From: VAZQ01 sp963702695
GTDB taxonomy: Bacteria; Pseudomonadota; Alphaproteobacteria; Rhizobiales; Xanthobacteraceae
Direction of reading: 5' to 3'
Assembly (NCBI GenBank): GCA_963702695.1
Contig: CAVPDS010000029.1
Location: forward strand, 62,001-126,000
DNA length: 64,000 nt
How positions within the stretch are numbered: position 1 is the first letter of the stretch; every line of letters starts with the position of its first letter. This document shows, in pieces, positions 42,612-50,991 of this stretch. The notes beneath the pieces are model-generated. The model did no database searches and was not told where the DNA came from. It worked only from the letters and a program-made list of their open reading frames with translations. A program made the position numbers and the translations under genes.

Positions 42612-42952
42612 CCAGAAATCGTGCCCTGCATCTGTACACGGTTGTGGGATCGTTGATTGTTTATACGGGCGCCGCCGAATGGCTTGGGCAATCCTCCAGC
42701 CGCTTCGCGATGACCCTACAAACTGCAAGGTCTGCCGAGATGGAAAAGCCCAGGAGCATCGGAGTAGCGACGATGAGGCAGGATCGGACGATCGTGCTCG
42801 ACCTGACCGCGACCGGGCCGAACATGCTCGGGGATGCTCGTCTCACCTACGCGCCGCACGATCCAAATTATTCGAGCATTCTGCGCCACCTCGGTGGATT
42901 GAACCCCGGAGAGGTCAAGCAGGTCGCCCCTTGGGATGACCAGGGTCGATGA
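42608..42952 (+). CDS. Candidate immunity protein for the PAAR-HExxH effector
   Basis: This 114-residue protein of unknown family has a start that overlaps the effector stop by four bases (ATGA), the usual arrangement for toxin and immunity pairs. With ATG 42608 the N-terminus has a weak hydrophobic stretch (YTVVGSLIVYTGAA) that could send it to the periplasm or anchor it. A later Met (about residue 35) would give a purely cytoplasmic form. The C-terminal part (DRTIVLDLTATGPNMLGDARLTY, HLGGLNPGEVKQVAPW) looks like a compact beta-rich domain. The role rests on position and size only. Confidence 0.55.
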   Translation: MTRNRALHLYTVVGSLIVYTGAAEWLGQSSSRFAMTLQTARSAEMEKPRSIGVATMRQDRTIVLDLTATGPNMLGDARLTYAPHDPNYSSILRHLGGLNPGEVKQVAPWDDQGR

Positions 42953-43023
42953 TGACAGCGGAACGACCTGGTGTGTGCGCAGCCGGTAGGTGGCCGTAAT
43001 TCTATGGCTAAAGCGGGTTCCGG

Positions 43024-43275
43024 TCATATTGAAGCATAACCTGCATGCCTGAAGTAGTTGGCACATTCTTGCGGACTGAGTTGCGGGATGAACGCGCGAA
43101 TGGCTCGATTGAGGGCGGGAACAGTTCGCGCCGCGACCTTGCGCAGGAATGCCTTGAATTTGCTGTAGGGCATCTCGATCGGGTTGAGGTCGGGCGAGTA
43201 TTTCGGCAAGTAACGAAGTGTCGCCCGTGCTTTCTCGATCGCCTCCCGAATGCGCGGCCCCAGATGGACGCGGCA
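43024..43275 (-). pseudogene. IS630-family transposase remnant (C-terminal end)
   Basis: About 80 codons resemble the end of IS630 transposases: REAIEKARATLRYLPKYSPDLNPIE, then SKFKAFLRKVAARTVPALNRAI and SPQECANYFRHAGY. It carries the final DDE-type Glu (NPIE), but nothing of the N-terminal or first catalytic parts remains, and no terminal inverted repeats are evident. It cannot transpose by itself. Confidence 0.8.
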
Positions 43276-43295
43276 GCAAGTAGCCCGGATCGGCT

Positions 43296-43395
43296 GTAGC
43301 CCGGATGAGCGAAGCGATATCCGGGGTTGAACCTGTTTTTAAGCCTGAGCCTGTTTTGAAGCCTACCCGCATGTCGCTGCGCTCATGCGGGCTAC
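43296..43395. repeat. Inverted pair of GTAGCCCGGATGAGC-type repeats
   Basis: GTAGCCCGGATGAGCGAAGC with ATATCCGGGG (43296-43326) faces the complementary CCCGCATGTCGCTGCGCTCA with TGCGGGCTAC (43366-43395). Elements of this form are dispersed through rhizobial genomes. They follow the IS630 remnant directly. Confidence 0.75.
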
Positions 43396-43486
43396 GGTCG
43401 CCGGCGCGGTTCACCGCAATTACTTCCCAGTGCCGACTTTCAATCAAAGCTGACTCGCAAAGCACCGGCGGGCCATCTTCTCTCTT

Positions 43487-43598
43487 GCGTCGTCCCCGCG
43501 AAAGCGGGGACCCATACCCTCCGAAGTGGAGATTCGCACCACCGGCGCAAATTCGCGAGGGCACGGCGTTTGGGTCCCCGCTTTCGCGGGGACGACGC
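43487..43598. repeat. Perfect 28-nt inverted repeat, each arm itself palindromic
   Basis: The arm at 43487-43514 (centre CCCCGCGAAAGCGGGG) is the exact complement of 43571-43598. The 56 bases between them contain no gene. Each arm can fold alone, and the pair can form a long stem. Confidence 0.9.
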
Positions 43599-43643
43599 GC
43601 GGCCCATGATGTCCGGTGGATCATGTTTCAATGATTCCAGGTA

Positions 43644-44195
43644 CTAGTCCTTGCCCCCCGCGAGCTTGATTCCGTCTTCCACACACGGCTTCATCAACTT
43701 CGGCGTGTCCGCACTCGACAACCGCGACAACGCAATCAGCAGCCCGGCGCGGATCGCGCGCGCGGCCTGATCGGGCGCCGGCGGCATACCCCCGAATTCG
43801 CGCGGCGCGAGGCTCCCGCCCGACCAGCCGGCGGCGAGTGCCATCCAGGTGGCGGGCAGCTTGCTGTTGCCGTTGAGCCCGAAATCGAGTGCCGTGCGCC
43901 GATGGTGGTCCTCGGGTTCACGCACCCACGTCTCCGCCAGGTTGAGCGCGGCGGCTTCCGGGGGCGTCGGGTGCGCATTGATCCGGCGTAACGATTGACA
44001 GCCCCACCACACCGCTTCTCGGCGTGGCAGGAGATAGGCGCAGAACGAAATCGCCGGACTCCAAGCCTCGCGCGCGACCAGCGCGTTCAGGAATGCCAGC
44101 GATGGTTCATGGCTCGGCTCGATGCCGACATCCTCCTCCGCCGCCGGAAAGGCGTCGTAGAGGTCCTGAACCGTTGGAAACCGCAGCGAAACCAT
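43644..44195 (-). CDS. T6SS-associated protein of unknown function downstream of vgrG
   Basis: This 183-residue soluble protein begins MVSLRFPTVQDLYDAFPAAEED and has an alpha-helical, Ala/Leu-rich central part (LNALVAREAWSPAISFCAYLLPRREAVWWGCQSL) and a C-terminal ARAIRAGLLIALSRL helix. It starts 6 bases after the vgrG stop on the same strand, so it is surely co-transcribed. I recall similar proteins beside VgrG genes in other alphaproteobacterial T6SS clusters (possibly DUF6931). A role as effector adaptor or chaperone is plausible but not shown. There is no signal peptide or catalytic motif. Confidence 0.7.
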   Translation of the reverse strand: MVSLRFPTVQDLYDAFPAAEEDVGIEPSHEPSLAFLNALVAREAWSPAISFCAYLLPRREAVWWGCQSLRRINAHPTPPEAAALNLAETWVREPEDHHRRTALDFGLNGNSKLPATWMALAAGWSGGSLAPREFGGMPPAPDQAARAIRAGLLIALSRLSSADTPKLMKPCVEDGIKLAGGKD

Positions 44196-44201
44196 GAACC
44201 C

Positions 44202-46061
44202 TCAGTTGATCTTGACCATCCCGCCATTGATGGTGATCAGGCCGGAGGCGTTGAGGGTAATGGTCGGGGCATTGAGCGTGATGCCGGTCGGATCGATCGT
44301 GAGCTTGCTGGGGCCTACTGTCAGCACGATCTTGACTTTGGCGGTGTGCAGGATAGCGCCGGAATCCACGTCGAGCTGATCGTCGCCCATTTTCAGTTCG
44401 GTCTTGCGCGAGGGGCTGCCGGTCGGGGTCGTGAAACTATCGCCGATCGTGCGGGTCTCGGAATTCAGCACAGTTGTATCGAGATCCTTCTGGGCGTGGA
44501 CCGTGATCTTTTCGGCATCCTTGGTGTCGTCGAAGTTCCACTCGTTGTAGCCGCTGGCGTTCTTAGTCGAATTCGACAGGATGCCGGCGATATTTTTCTT
44601 GTCCGGCAAATCGTAGGGCGGCTGGTTGTCGTCGTTGTAGACGGTGCCGACGACGAGCGGGCGGTCGGGATCGCCTTCGAGGAATTCGATCACCGCCTCC
44701 TGGCCGACGCGCGGGATGAACTGGCCGCCCCATTTTTTCTGCGCCCACACCTGCGCGACGCGGATCTTGCACGATCGTTTCGGCTCGTCGTGCTGCTTGC
44801 GGTCCCAGTAGAACCAGACGTAGATCTCGGTCAGCTTCTCGACCTCGATCTCCTCGCTGCCGTTGTCGTCCTTGGTGACGACCTTGGCGGTCTGGATGCC
44901 GTAGATGCGCGGCTTCGGCGTGATGATCGGCGCGCGGAACGGCCGGCTGCTCGGCTGGAATTCGTAGTTGCCGTGATAGGCCTCTTCTTCACCGGCACCG
45001 CCTCCGCTCCGGTACCTCTGAGTACCGAAGGTGTGGGAGGCGCGAACGATGAGATACTCGATGTTTTCGGAATCGATCGGATGTTGCCGGTCCGGATAGT
45101 ACTGCAGGGTGGTGAGGCCGCCCGCAAACAAGCCTAAGGCCTCGCCGTAACCCTGGCGCCGATGGTCGGTGGCCTGTTCGGCCTGGAGCTCGATCTTGGC
45201 GTATCGCTCACCGATGGACTTTTCCTTGAACATCCCAGGATAGTTGTAGATTTCCATATTGTCGCGGGCGTAACCCTCCGGTCCCTCTGCAAGACTTTGC
45301 AGCTTCGCGTTGGGCTTTTCGTAGTTGTAGTCGTTGAGTTCGAATTTTCCGGTCCTCAACTGGCGTGAACTGGTCCAGCCGGTAATACGCTCCTCTTGCC
45401 GGAGGAATTGGCCGCCGACCGGATGGAAGGGCAGTTTTTCGAGGCCCTGGACCGCCTGATGCGACGTTTTCGAGTTGGCCAGGATGAGCTTGTGCTGGCC
45501 GTTCTTGAATTCGAAATAATAATAGATGCCTTCCTTCTCCATCAGCCGGGTGACGAAATTGAAATCGGTCTCGCGATACTGAACGGTGTAGTCGCGCTTC
45601 GGATAATTGCTGTCCGTGAGCTTCAGCTCGTAATCGGTCCCGCTCGAAAATCCCCGGTCCTTGAACACCTGCTCGATGATGTCCGGCGCCTTCTTTTCAT
45701 GAAAGACACGGCAATCGCTGGTCCGCGTCAGCAGCCACAGCCAGGGGCGGAGCGTGATGTGGTAGGTGAAATATTCGCCCTGTTCGCTCAATCCCGCCGA
45801 ATGCGCCTCGACCAGGATGCCGGTGAACTCGCGCTCGCGGCCGAAGCTGGTGATCTTGACCGTGCAAGAGCGGCCGAGAGCGTCGTTGAAATCGATGCTT
45901 TTCTTTTCGCTGATCGCTTCAGCGTGGAACTCGAACACCTCGCTGAGCCCTTCGTGGCCGTCAAATCGGACGAGACAGAGGACGTCCTGGCCCAGCGGGG
46001 TGGTGAGGACGCCAACGCGATTGTTCTGTGTGAGCGTGGTGCTCTGTGTGAGGGTAGCCAT
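44202..46061 (-). CDS. tssI: T6SS spike protein VgrG (TssI)
   Basis: This 619-residue protein has the gp27-like N-terminal part (TPLGQDVLCLVRFDGHEGLSEVFEF, SCTVKITSFGREREFTGIL, YHITLRPWLWLLTRTSDCRVF, RETDFNFVTRLMEKEGIYYYFE). Then come the gp5/OB domain (PRVGQEAVIEFLEGDPDRPLVVGTVYND) and a short beta-helix (ITLNASGLITINGG). It ends shortly after that, without a C-terminal effector domain, so cargo must bind through PAAR proteins or adaptors. The start at 46061 (MATLTQST) is the family position; an in-frame extension upstream is not conserved in character. Confidence 0.95.
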   Translation of the reverse strand: MATLTQSTTLTQNNRVGVLTTPLGQDVLCLVRFDGHEGLSEVFEFHAEAISEKKSIDFNDALGRSCTVKITSFGREREFTGILVEAHSAGLSEQGEYFTYHITLRPWLWLLTRTSDCRVFHEKKAPDIIEQVFKDRGFSSGTDYELKLTDSNYPKRDYTVQYRETDFNFVTRLMEKEGIYYYFEFKNGQHKLILANSKTSHQAVQGLEKLPFHPVGGQFLRQEERITGWTSSRQLRTGKFELNDYNYEKPNAKLQSLAEGPEGYARDNMEIYNYPGMFKEKSIGERYAKIELQAEQATDHRRQGYGEALGLFAGGLTTLQYYPDRQHPIDSENIEYLIVRASHTFGTQRYRSGGGAGEEEAYHGNYEFQPSSRPFRAPIITPKPRIYGIQTAKVVTKDDNGSEEIEVEKLTEIYVWFYWDRKQHDEPKRSCKIRVAQVWAQKKWGGQFIPRVGQEAVIEFLEGDPDRPLVVGTVYNDDNQPPYDLPDKKNIAGILSNSTKNASGYNEWNFDDTKDAEKITVHAQKDLDTTVLNSETRTIGDSFTTPTGSPSRKTELKMGDDQLDVDSGAILHTAKVKIVLTVGPSKLTIDPTGITLNAPTITLNASGLITINGGMVKIN

Positions 46062-46472
46062 CTGCCTGTTGAAACTCCCCCGCCGAAGCTGCTGTGGGTC
46101 AGTCCTTGATCCGCGCATTCTAACGCGGAGCAAGGCGTTGTCGTCAAATAGTCGGCTGAAACCGTTCCGGGTTCATTTATGCCGGTCTTTTAATAATAAG
46201 GGCGGTGCCGGCGTCGGACGACTTTTCCGTGTATTTTCCCTCGGATAAAGCTGTAGAAGCAATCCCTTGAGGATTCCGGAGCCTGCGCCATGGGCGGCAC
46301 TGCGAAATGCAAGCCAGGGGACAGCCCGATGGATGTTATACATAACCTAATCTTCGCGATGATTGCCCCTCGTCATGGTCGGCATGAGGCGAATGGCCCG
46401 GGCAGGAGCACAGATACGGAACTGCTATATTGATAATGTCGCGCCGGAAGAGATCCAACCGCAGGCACGCAC
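46062..46472. promoter_or_regulatory. Divergent promoter region between vgrG and tssA
   Basis: The 411-base gap between two divergent T6SS operons is AT-richer than its surroundings. It contains an interrupted palindrome GTTATACATAAC (46335-46346) that could be an operator and a TATATT/GATAAT-like -10 region at 46426-46436, about 40 bases before the tssA start. No sigma54 (GGCAC-N5-TTGC) site with correct spacing was found. No gene is seen. Confidence 0.35.
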
Positions 46473-47957
46473 ATGCCCCACGTCGATTACGACTCGCTGA
46501 TCAGCCCCGTCGCGGATGACGATCCCTGCGGCCCCGACCTCGATCTCGCGTTCGACCCCGGCTACATGAATTTCATGGCGAGCGCCGAGGGGCTCTTGCC
46601 ATCGTCGTATTTCGTCAAGGATCAGAACGGCAACGAGCGTCCGTTCGATCGCACCGCGGTCGATCTCAAGGCGCAGTTCGAGGCCGCCAAGCCGTTCCTG
46701 GAGAAGACCCGCGATCTGCGGCTGCTCGCACTCCTCGCCAAGTTCGCCATTCTCGATCGCGATCTCGATGGGTTCATTGCCTGCATCCGCGCCATCAGCA
46801 CGCTTGTGGCCGAGCGCTGGGACGAGGTGCATCCGCGCGCCGAAGATGGCGACTTCACAACGCGGATGGCCGCGCTCGAGTCGATCGACGTGCTGCCGAC
46901 CGTCGTCATGCCGTTGCAGTTCCAGCCGCTGATCGAGCATCGCCGTTATGGGCCGGTCAGTTATCGCGGCTTCATGATCGCGACCGCCGAGGTGACCCCG
47001 CGCGAGGGCGAGGAGCCGGTTCAGGTCGCAAACATCGACAAGGCGCTCGACGAAACCGACCTGGCGATGCTGGTCGAACGGCGGGCGCAACTGTCCGGCC
47101 TCAACGCGGCACTCACCCGGATTCCGCAGACGTGGCAGGAGAAGAGCGGCTCGGACAGCGCGGTCAGCCTGGAGAAATTGCAGACCGCCGTTGGCAAGAT
47201 GGTGACCCTGCTCGACAAGGCGGTCGCCAAGCGCGATCCGAGCGCCGCCCTCGATGCCGGAGACCAGCCCGTCGGCGAGGGCGATGCGGCGGGCACGCAG
47301 GGCGCCGGCCCCGTCGCGGTCGGCCGTATCACTTCGGTCATCGACGCGGCCGCGGCGCTGGCGGCGGCGGCGGACTATTTCAGAAAATTCGAACCGTCGA
47401 GCCCGGCGTTGCTGCTGGCGCGCCAGGCGAAGGAACTGGTCGGCAAATCCTTCCTCGAGGTGATGCGCGTCCTCGTCCCGAATGAGGTCGAGCGCGCCAT
47501 GGTTAACATCGGAGGCGATCAGTTCTTCGATCTGCCGATCGAGCGGCTGTCGCCGTTTTCGCCCGACTGGAAGCCGCCGGAGGCAACCGAATCTCAGGAT
47601 CAGTCCGGCTGGTCGGGCTCCTCCGAGTCATCGAGTTCGTGGGACTCATCGGAATCCACGGAATCCACGGAATCACAGGCGTCCGCGCTCGCGCCCGAAC
47701 CGGCGGCTGGAAGCGAATTGCAGGAGCATCCGGGTAACGGCGCTGCCGCCGCCACGCGGATTTTCGAGGCGCGCTCTCGCAGCGAGGCGCTGGCGCTGCT
47801 TGACGTGGCCGGCAGCTATTTCCGCCTGGCGGAGCCGACGAGCCCGATTCCCTTCCTCACCGAGCGAGCGCGCGATCTTGCGCAACGTGATTTCCTCAGC
47901 GTCCTGAAGGCGCTGTTGCCGCCGGATTCGCTCAAATCCAATGCTCCCGGCAGCTAG
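46473..47957 (+). CDS. tssA: T6SS protein TssA with duplicated C-terminal module
   Basis: This 494-residue protein has the ImpA_N domain at about 8-130 (LISPVADDDPCGPDLDLAFD, KDLRLLALLAKFAILDRDLDGF-type helices). A middle domain with coiled-coil character follows. Two copies of a ~62-residue module come next (about 289-350 and 429-492), each with EAL/DAA, YFR, EPSSP or EPTSP, and a long helix ending VLVP or ALLP. Between them is a Ser/Glu-rich linker (about 375-405). TssA organises sheath assembly at the baseplate or distal end. It is the first gene of the right operon. Confidence 0.9.
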   Translation: MPHVDYDSLISPVADDDPCGPDLDLAFDPGYMNFMASAEGLLPSSYFVKDQNGNERPFDRTAVDLKAQFEAAKPFLEKTRDLRLLALLAKFAILDRDLDGFIACIRAISTLVAERWDEVHPRAEDGDFTTRMAALESIDVLPTVVMPLQFQPLIEHRRYGPVSYRGFMIATAEVTPREGEEPVQVANIDKALDETDLAMLVERRAQLSGLNAALTRIPQTWQEKSGSDSAVSLEKLQTAVGKMVTLLDKAVAKRDPSAALDAGDQPVGEGDAAGTQGAGPVAVGRITSVIDAAAALAAAADYFRKFEPSSPALLLARQAKELVGKSFLEVMRVLVPNEVERAMVNIGGDQFFDLPIERLSPFSPDWKPPEATESQDQSGWSGSSESSSSWDSSESTESTESQASALAPEPAAGSELQEHPGNGAAAATRIFEARSRSEALALLDVAGSYFRLAEPTSPIPFLTERARDLAQRDFLSVLKALLPPDSLKSNAPGS

Positions 47958-47986
47958 CTGACATTAATTGACCGGAATGGATGCAA

Positions 47987-48015
47987 TTGACGGGGTCATG
48001 GGCATTTCCTAAGAT
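47987..48015 (+). promoter_or_regulatory. Candidate sigma70-type promoter for tssBC
   Basis: TTGACG and TAAGAT are separated by exactly 17 bases, about 60 bases upstream of the tssB ATG, which has AGGGAGG as ribosome site. It would give tssBC transcription independent of tssA. Confidence 0.5.
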
Positions 48016-48074
48016 TACAGCCAGAATCCGAAATCGTCGGCGCCGGTCAATTCGCACCGGCAGGGAGGCTATCC

Positions 48075-48623
48075 ATGGCAACTGACAGTGGACAGAAGTT
48101 TATTCGCCGCAACCGCGCGCCGCGCGTCCACATCACATATGAAGATCCCTACGATGCCGAGCGCCTGGTCGAACTCCCGTTCGTGATGGGCGTGATGTCG
48201 GACCTCTCCGGCAATAACGCCGGGGTCGAGAAGGGCAAGATCGAGGATCGCAAGTTCCTCGAATTCGACATGGACAATTTCGACAACCGCATGGCGGCGA
48301 TCGAGCCGGGCGTCGCGATGCGCGTCGCCAACAAGCTCGGCGACGGCGGCAACGAGAAGATGTCCGTCAGCCTGCGGTTCAAGAAGATGGAAGACTTCAA
48401 CCCCGGTCAGGTTGCGCGCCAGGTGCCGTCGCTCAACAAGCTCCTGACGGCGCGCGAGCAGCTCTCGAACCTGCTCCGCTACATGGACGGCAAGGTCGCG
48501 GCCGAGGATCAGCTCAAGAAGCTGCTCGCCGACCCTCAGCTCATGGAGTCGCTCAAGGAGCGCGCGGCGGCGCGCGAGAACCAGCCTGATGCCGAAAACG
48601 ACGGCGACAAGGCCGACAAGTAA
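48075..48623 (+). CDS. tssB: T6SS sheath small subunit TssB (VipA)
   Basis: This 182-residue protein has the family pattern KFIRRNRAPRVHITYE, LVELPFVMGVMSDLSG, RKFLEFDMDNFDNRM, LGDGGNEKMSVSLRFKKMEDFNPGQVARQVPSL and LDGKVA-type helices (YMDGKVAAEDQLKKLL). With TssC it forms the contractile sheath around the Hcp tube. AGGGAGG precedes the ATG. tssC starts 14 bases later. Confidence 0.97.
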   Translation: MATDSGQKFIRRNRAPRVHITYEDPYDAERLVELPFVMGVMSDLSGNNAGVEKGKIEDRKFLEFDMDNFDNRMAAIEPGVAMRVANKLGDGGNEKMSVSLRFKKMEDFNPGQVARQVPSLNKLLTAREQLSNLLRYMDGKVAAEDQLKKLLADPQLMESLKERAAARENQPDAENDGDKADK

Positions 48624-48637
48624 GAGGCGCACATATC

Positions 48638-50143
48638 ATGGCCAACGAACAACTCGCACGAGCCGACGCTCCGGCGCCGGCCGCGACGCAAGAGACGGAC
48701 GAGTTCCAGTCCCTGCTCAAGCAGAGCTTCAAGCCGCGCACCGAGCGCGCGGCTACCGAGGTGGAGAACGCGGTCTCGACGCTGGTGCGCGAGGCGCTGC
48801 GCGACACCTCGGTGATCAAGGAAGACGTCCTCGACACGATCGAGGAGATGATTGCCCGGATCGACGAAAAGCTGACCGTGCAGATGAACGAGATCCTGCA
48901 CGCGCCCGAGTTCCAGCAGATGGAGAGCGCGTGGCGCGGGTTGCATTATCTCGTCTACAACTCCGAGACCGATTCAACTCTTAAGATCCGAGTGATGAAT
49001 GTCTCGAAGAACGAGCTGTACCGCAATCTGCGGCTCTATCCCGACGCCAAGTGGGACCAGAGCCCGCTGTTCAAGCAGCTCTACGAGTATGAGTTCGGGC
49101 AGTTGGGCGGCGAGCCCTATGGCGCGCTGATCGGCGACTATTACTTCAGCCACCTGCCGACCGATGTGCAACTTCTGCGCGACCTCAGCAAGATTGCCGG
49201 AGCCGCCCATGCGCCGTTCTTCGCCGGCGCCGACCCGACGCTGCTCGGGATGGACAAATGGAACGAACTGGTCAATCCGCGCGACATCGGCAAGATCTTC
49301 GACACGCCGGAATATGCGGCCTGGAAGGGCCTGCGCGATTCCGACAACTCCCGCTACGTCGGCCTGTGCATGCCGCGCGTGCTCGCGCGCCATCCGTTCG
49401 GGGCCAAGTCGGTGCCGATCGAGGAGTTCGCGTTCGAGGAGGACACCGACGGCCACTCCGGCGACAAGTACGCCTGGATGAACGCCGCCTACGCGATGGC
49501 GGTCAACATCAACCGCGCGTTCAAGGAATACGGCTGGTGCACCCGCATCCGCGGCGTGCAGTCGGGCGGCGAAGTGATCAACCTGCCGACCCACACGTTC
49601 CCGACCGACGACGGCGGCGTCGACCTCAAATGCCCGACCGAGATCGCGATCAGCGATCGGCGCGAGCATGAGCTGGCGAAGTCCGGCCTCATCCCGATCA
49701 TCCACCGCAAGAATACTGACAAGGCCGCCTTCATCGGCGCCCAGTCGGTCTACAAGCCAAAGAAATATTTCGGCGAAAAGGGCGTGGAGGCGACGGCATC
49801 GGACAACCTGTCCGCGCGTCTGCCCTACATGTTCGCGGTCTGCCGCTTTGCGCACTACCTCAAGTGCATGGTCCGCGATAAGATCGGCTCGTACAAGGAG
49901 AAGGACGAGCTGACCAAGTGGCTGCAGATGTGGATCAACGAATACGTCGATTCCAATCCGGCAATCTCCTCCGAGATCGTGAAGGCCAAGCGTCCGCTCG
50001 CGGCGGCCAAGGTCGAGGTCTTCGAGAACGAGGAAAATCCCGGTTATTACAATGCGCGCTTCTACCTGCGGCCGCATTTCCAATTGGAAGCCATGGATAT
50101 TGGCCTGAGTCTGGTGTCACGACTGCCCGGACCGGCCAAATAG
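48638..50143 (+). CDS. tssC: T6SS sheath large subunit TssC (VipB)
   Basis: This 501-residue protein is complete for the family: MIARIDEKLTVQMNEILHAPEFQQMESAWRGLHYLV, then KNELYRNL, GQLGGEPYGALIGDYYFSH, ARHPFGAKSVPIEEFAFEE, and the C-terminal LKCMVRDKIGSYKEKDEL with YNARFYLRPHFQLEAMDIGLSLVSRLP. It pairs with TssB in the sheath; ClpV disassembles the complex after contraction. The ribosome site AAGAGG is close to the ATG. Confidence 0.97.
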   Translation: MANEQLARADAPAPAATQETDEFQSLLKQSFKPRTERAATEVENAVSTLVREALRDTSVIKEDVLDTIEEMIARIDEKLTVQMNEILHAPEFQQMESAWRGLHYLVYNSETDSTLKIRVMNVSKNELYRNLRLYPDAKWDQSPLFKQLYEYEFGQLGGEPYGALIGDYYFSHLPTDVQLLRDLSKIAGAAHAPFFAGADPTLLGMDKWNELVNPRDIGKIFDTPEYAAWKGLRDSDNSRYVGLCMPRVLARHPFGAKSVPIEEFAFEEDTDGHSGDKYAWMNAAYAMAVNINRAFKEYGWCTRIRGVQSGGEVINLPTHTFPTDDGGVDLKCPTEIAISDRREHELAKSGLIPIIHRKNTDKAAFIGAQSVYKPKKYFGEKGVEATASDNLSARLPYMFAVCRFAHYLKCMVRDKIGSYKEKDELTKWLQMWINEYVDSNPAISSEIVKAKRPLAAAKVEVFENEENPGYYNARFYLRPHFQLEAMDIGLSLVSRLPGPAK

Positions 50144-50249
50144 TCATTAACAAGCGACCCGGCCTGACTTGAACCTAGAGGGAAGCGCACTCGACGAAAA
50201 AACGTCAAAGTCGCTTCCGACTTAACCCGAACTCATGAGGGAGACTGCA

Positions 50250-50738
50250 ATGGCCGTCGATATTTTTCTCAAACTGGCCGACATCAAAGGCGAGTCGGTC
50301 GCCAAGGACCACAAGGACGAGATCAACGTCCTGTCCTGGTCCTGGGGCGTCAACCAGACCGGCACCCGGCACGAGACTTCCGGCGGTGGCGCCGGCAAGG
50401 TTTCAGTGCAGGACCTGACCTTCACCCATTGGGTGGACACGGCGAGCACCCCGCTGTTCATGAACTGCGTAACCGGTGGGCACATCAAGGACGGCCTGCT
50501 GACCGTCCGCAAGGCTGGTGGCAAGGCGCCGGTCGAGTATCTCAAGATCAAGCTGACGGACATCCTGGTGACGCATGTGAGCACCGGCAATTCCAGCGGC
50601 GAGGAGCACGGGACCGAGAACGTGTCGCTCAACTTTGCCGAGTTCCTTATAACCTATTCCAGGCAGCAGGCCGACGGCACGCCGCAGTCGACGAACCCGT
50701 TCGGCTGGAAGATCCGCGAGACCGAAGAAGCCTCGTAG
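50250..50738 (+). CDS. hcp: T6SS tube protein Hcp (TssD)
   Basis: This 162-residue protein has the Hcp pattern MAVDIFLKLADIKGESVA, EINVLSWSWGVNQTG, VQDLTFTHWVDTASTPLFMNCVTGGHIKDGLLTVRKAG and VSLNFAEFLITYSRQ. Hexameric rings stack into the inner tube. The ATG at 50250 has GAGGGAGA upstream; a GTG/ATG five codons earlier is less likely. A strong terminator follows, so hcp probably forms its own abundant transcript or the end of the tssBC one. Confidence 0.96.
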   Translation: MAVDIFLKLADIKGESVAKDHKDEINVLSWSWGVNQTGTRHETSGGGAGKVSVQDLTFTHWVDTASTPLFMNCVTGGHIKDGLLTVRKAGGKAPVEYLKIKLTDILVTHVSTGNSSGEEHGTENVSLNFAEFLITYSRQQADGTPQSTNPFGWKIRETEEAS

Positions 50739-50832
50739 AGCGGAGGCGGGGCTTCGGAGGACCGCGAAGCACCCTCGAGAGTTCGGGACGTGGGAACTCG
50801 ACTCCGACCCGGCTCCGCGCCAGAACGCAAAG

Positions 50833-50875
50833 CCAGCGCCCCGGTCTTTACACAGGACGGGGCGCTGGATGTTTG
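50833..50875 (+). terminator. Hairpin terminator after hcp
   Basis: CCAGCGCCCCG and CGGGGCGCTGG form a perfect 11-base-pair stem with a 14-base loop, followed by ATGTTTGTT. The U run is imperfect, so termination may be partial and leave some read-through into tssE. Confidence 0.7.
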
Positions 50876-50991
50876 TTAGGATGCTCGTTCGCCAGATACT
50901 CATTCATCAGGGTGCTGGATCTTCGTTGATCTGTGAAACTCTGGAACAGGAAAGCGTCGGGCCGCGCAGCTAAACGGCCCGGCTTGACGCC

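Noticed and set aside
43024..43275. Functional insertion sequence
   Set aside because: Only the last ~80 codons of the transposase remain and no terminal repeats are visible.
46280..46330. Sigma54 promoter for tssA (GGCAC...TGC)
   Set aside because: The distance between the GG and GC elements is one base too long and no activator gene is in the cluster.
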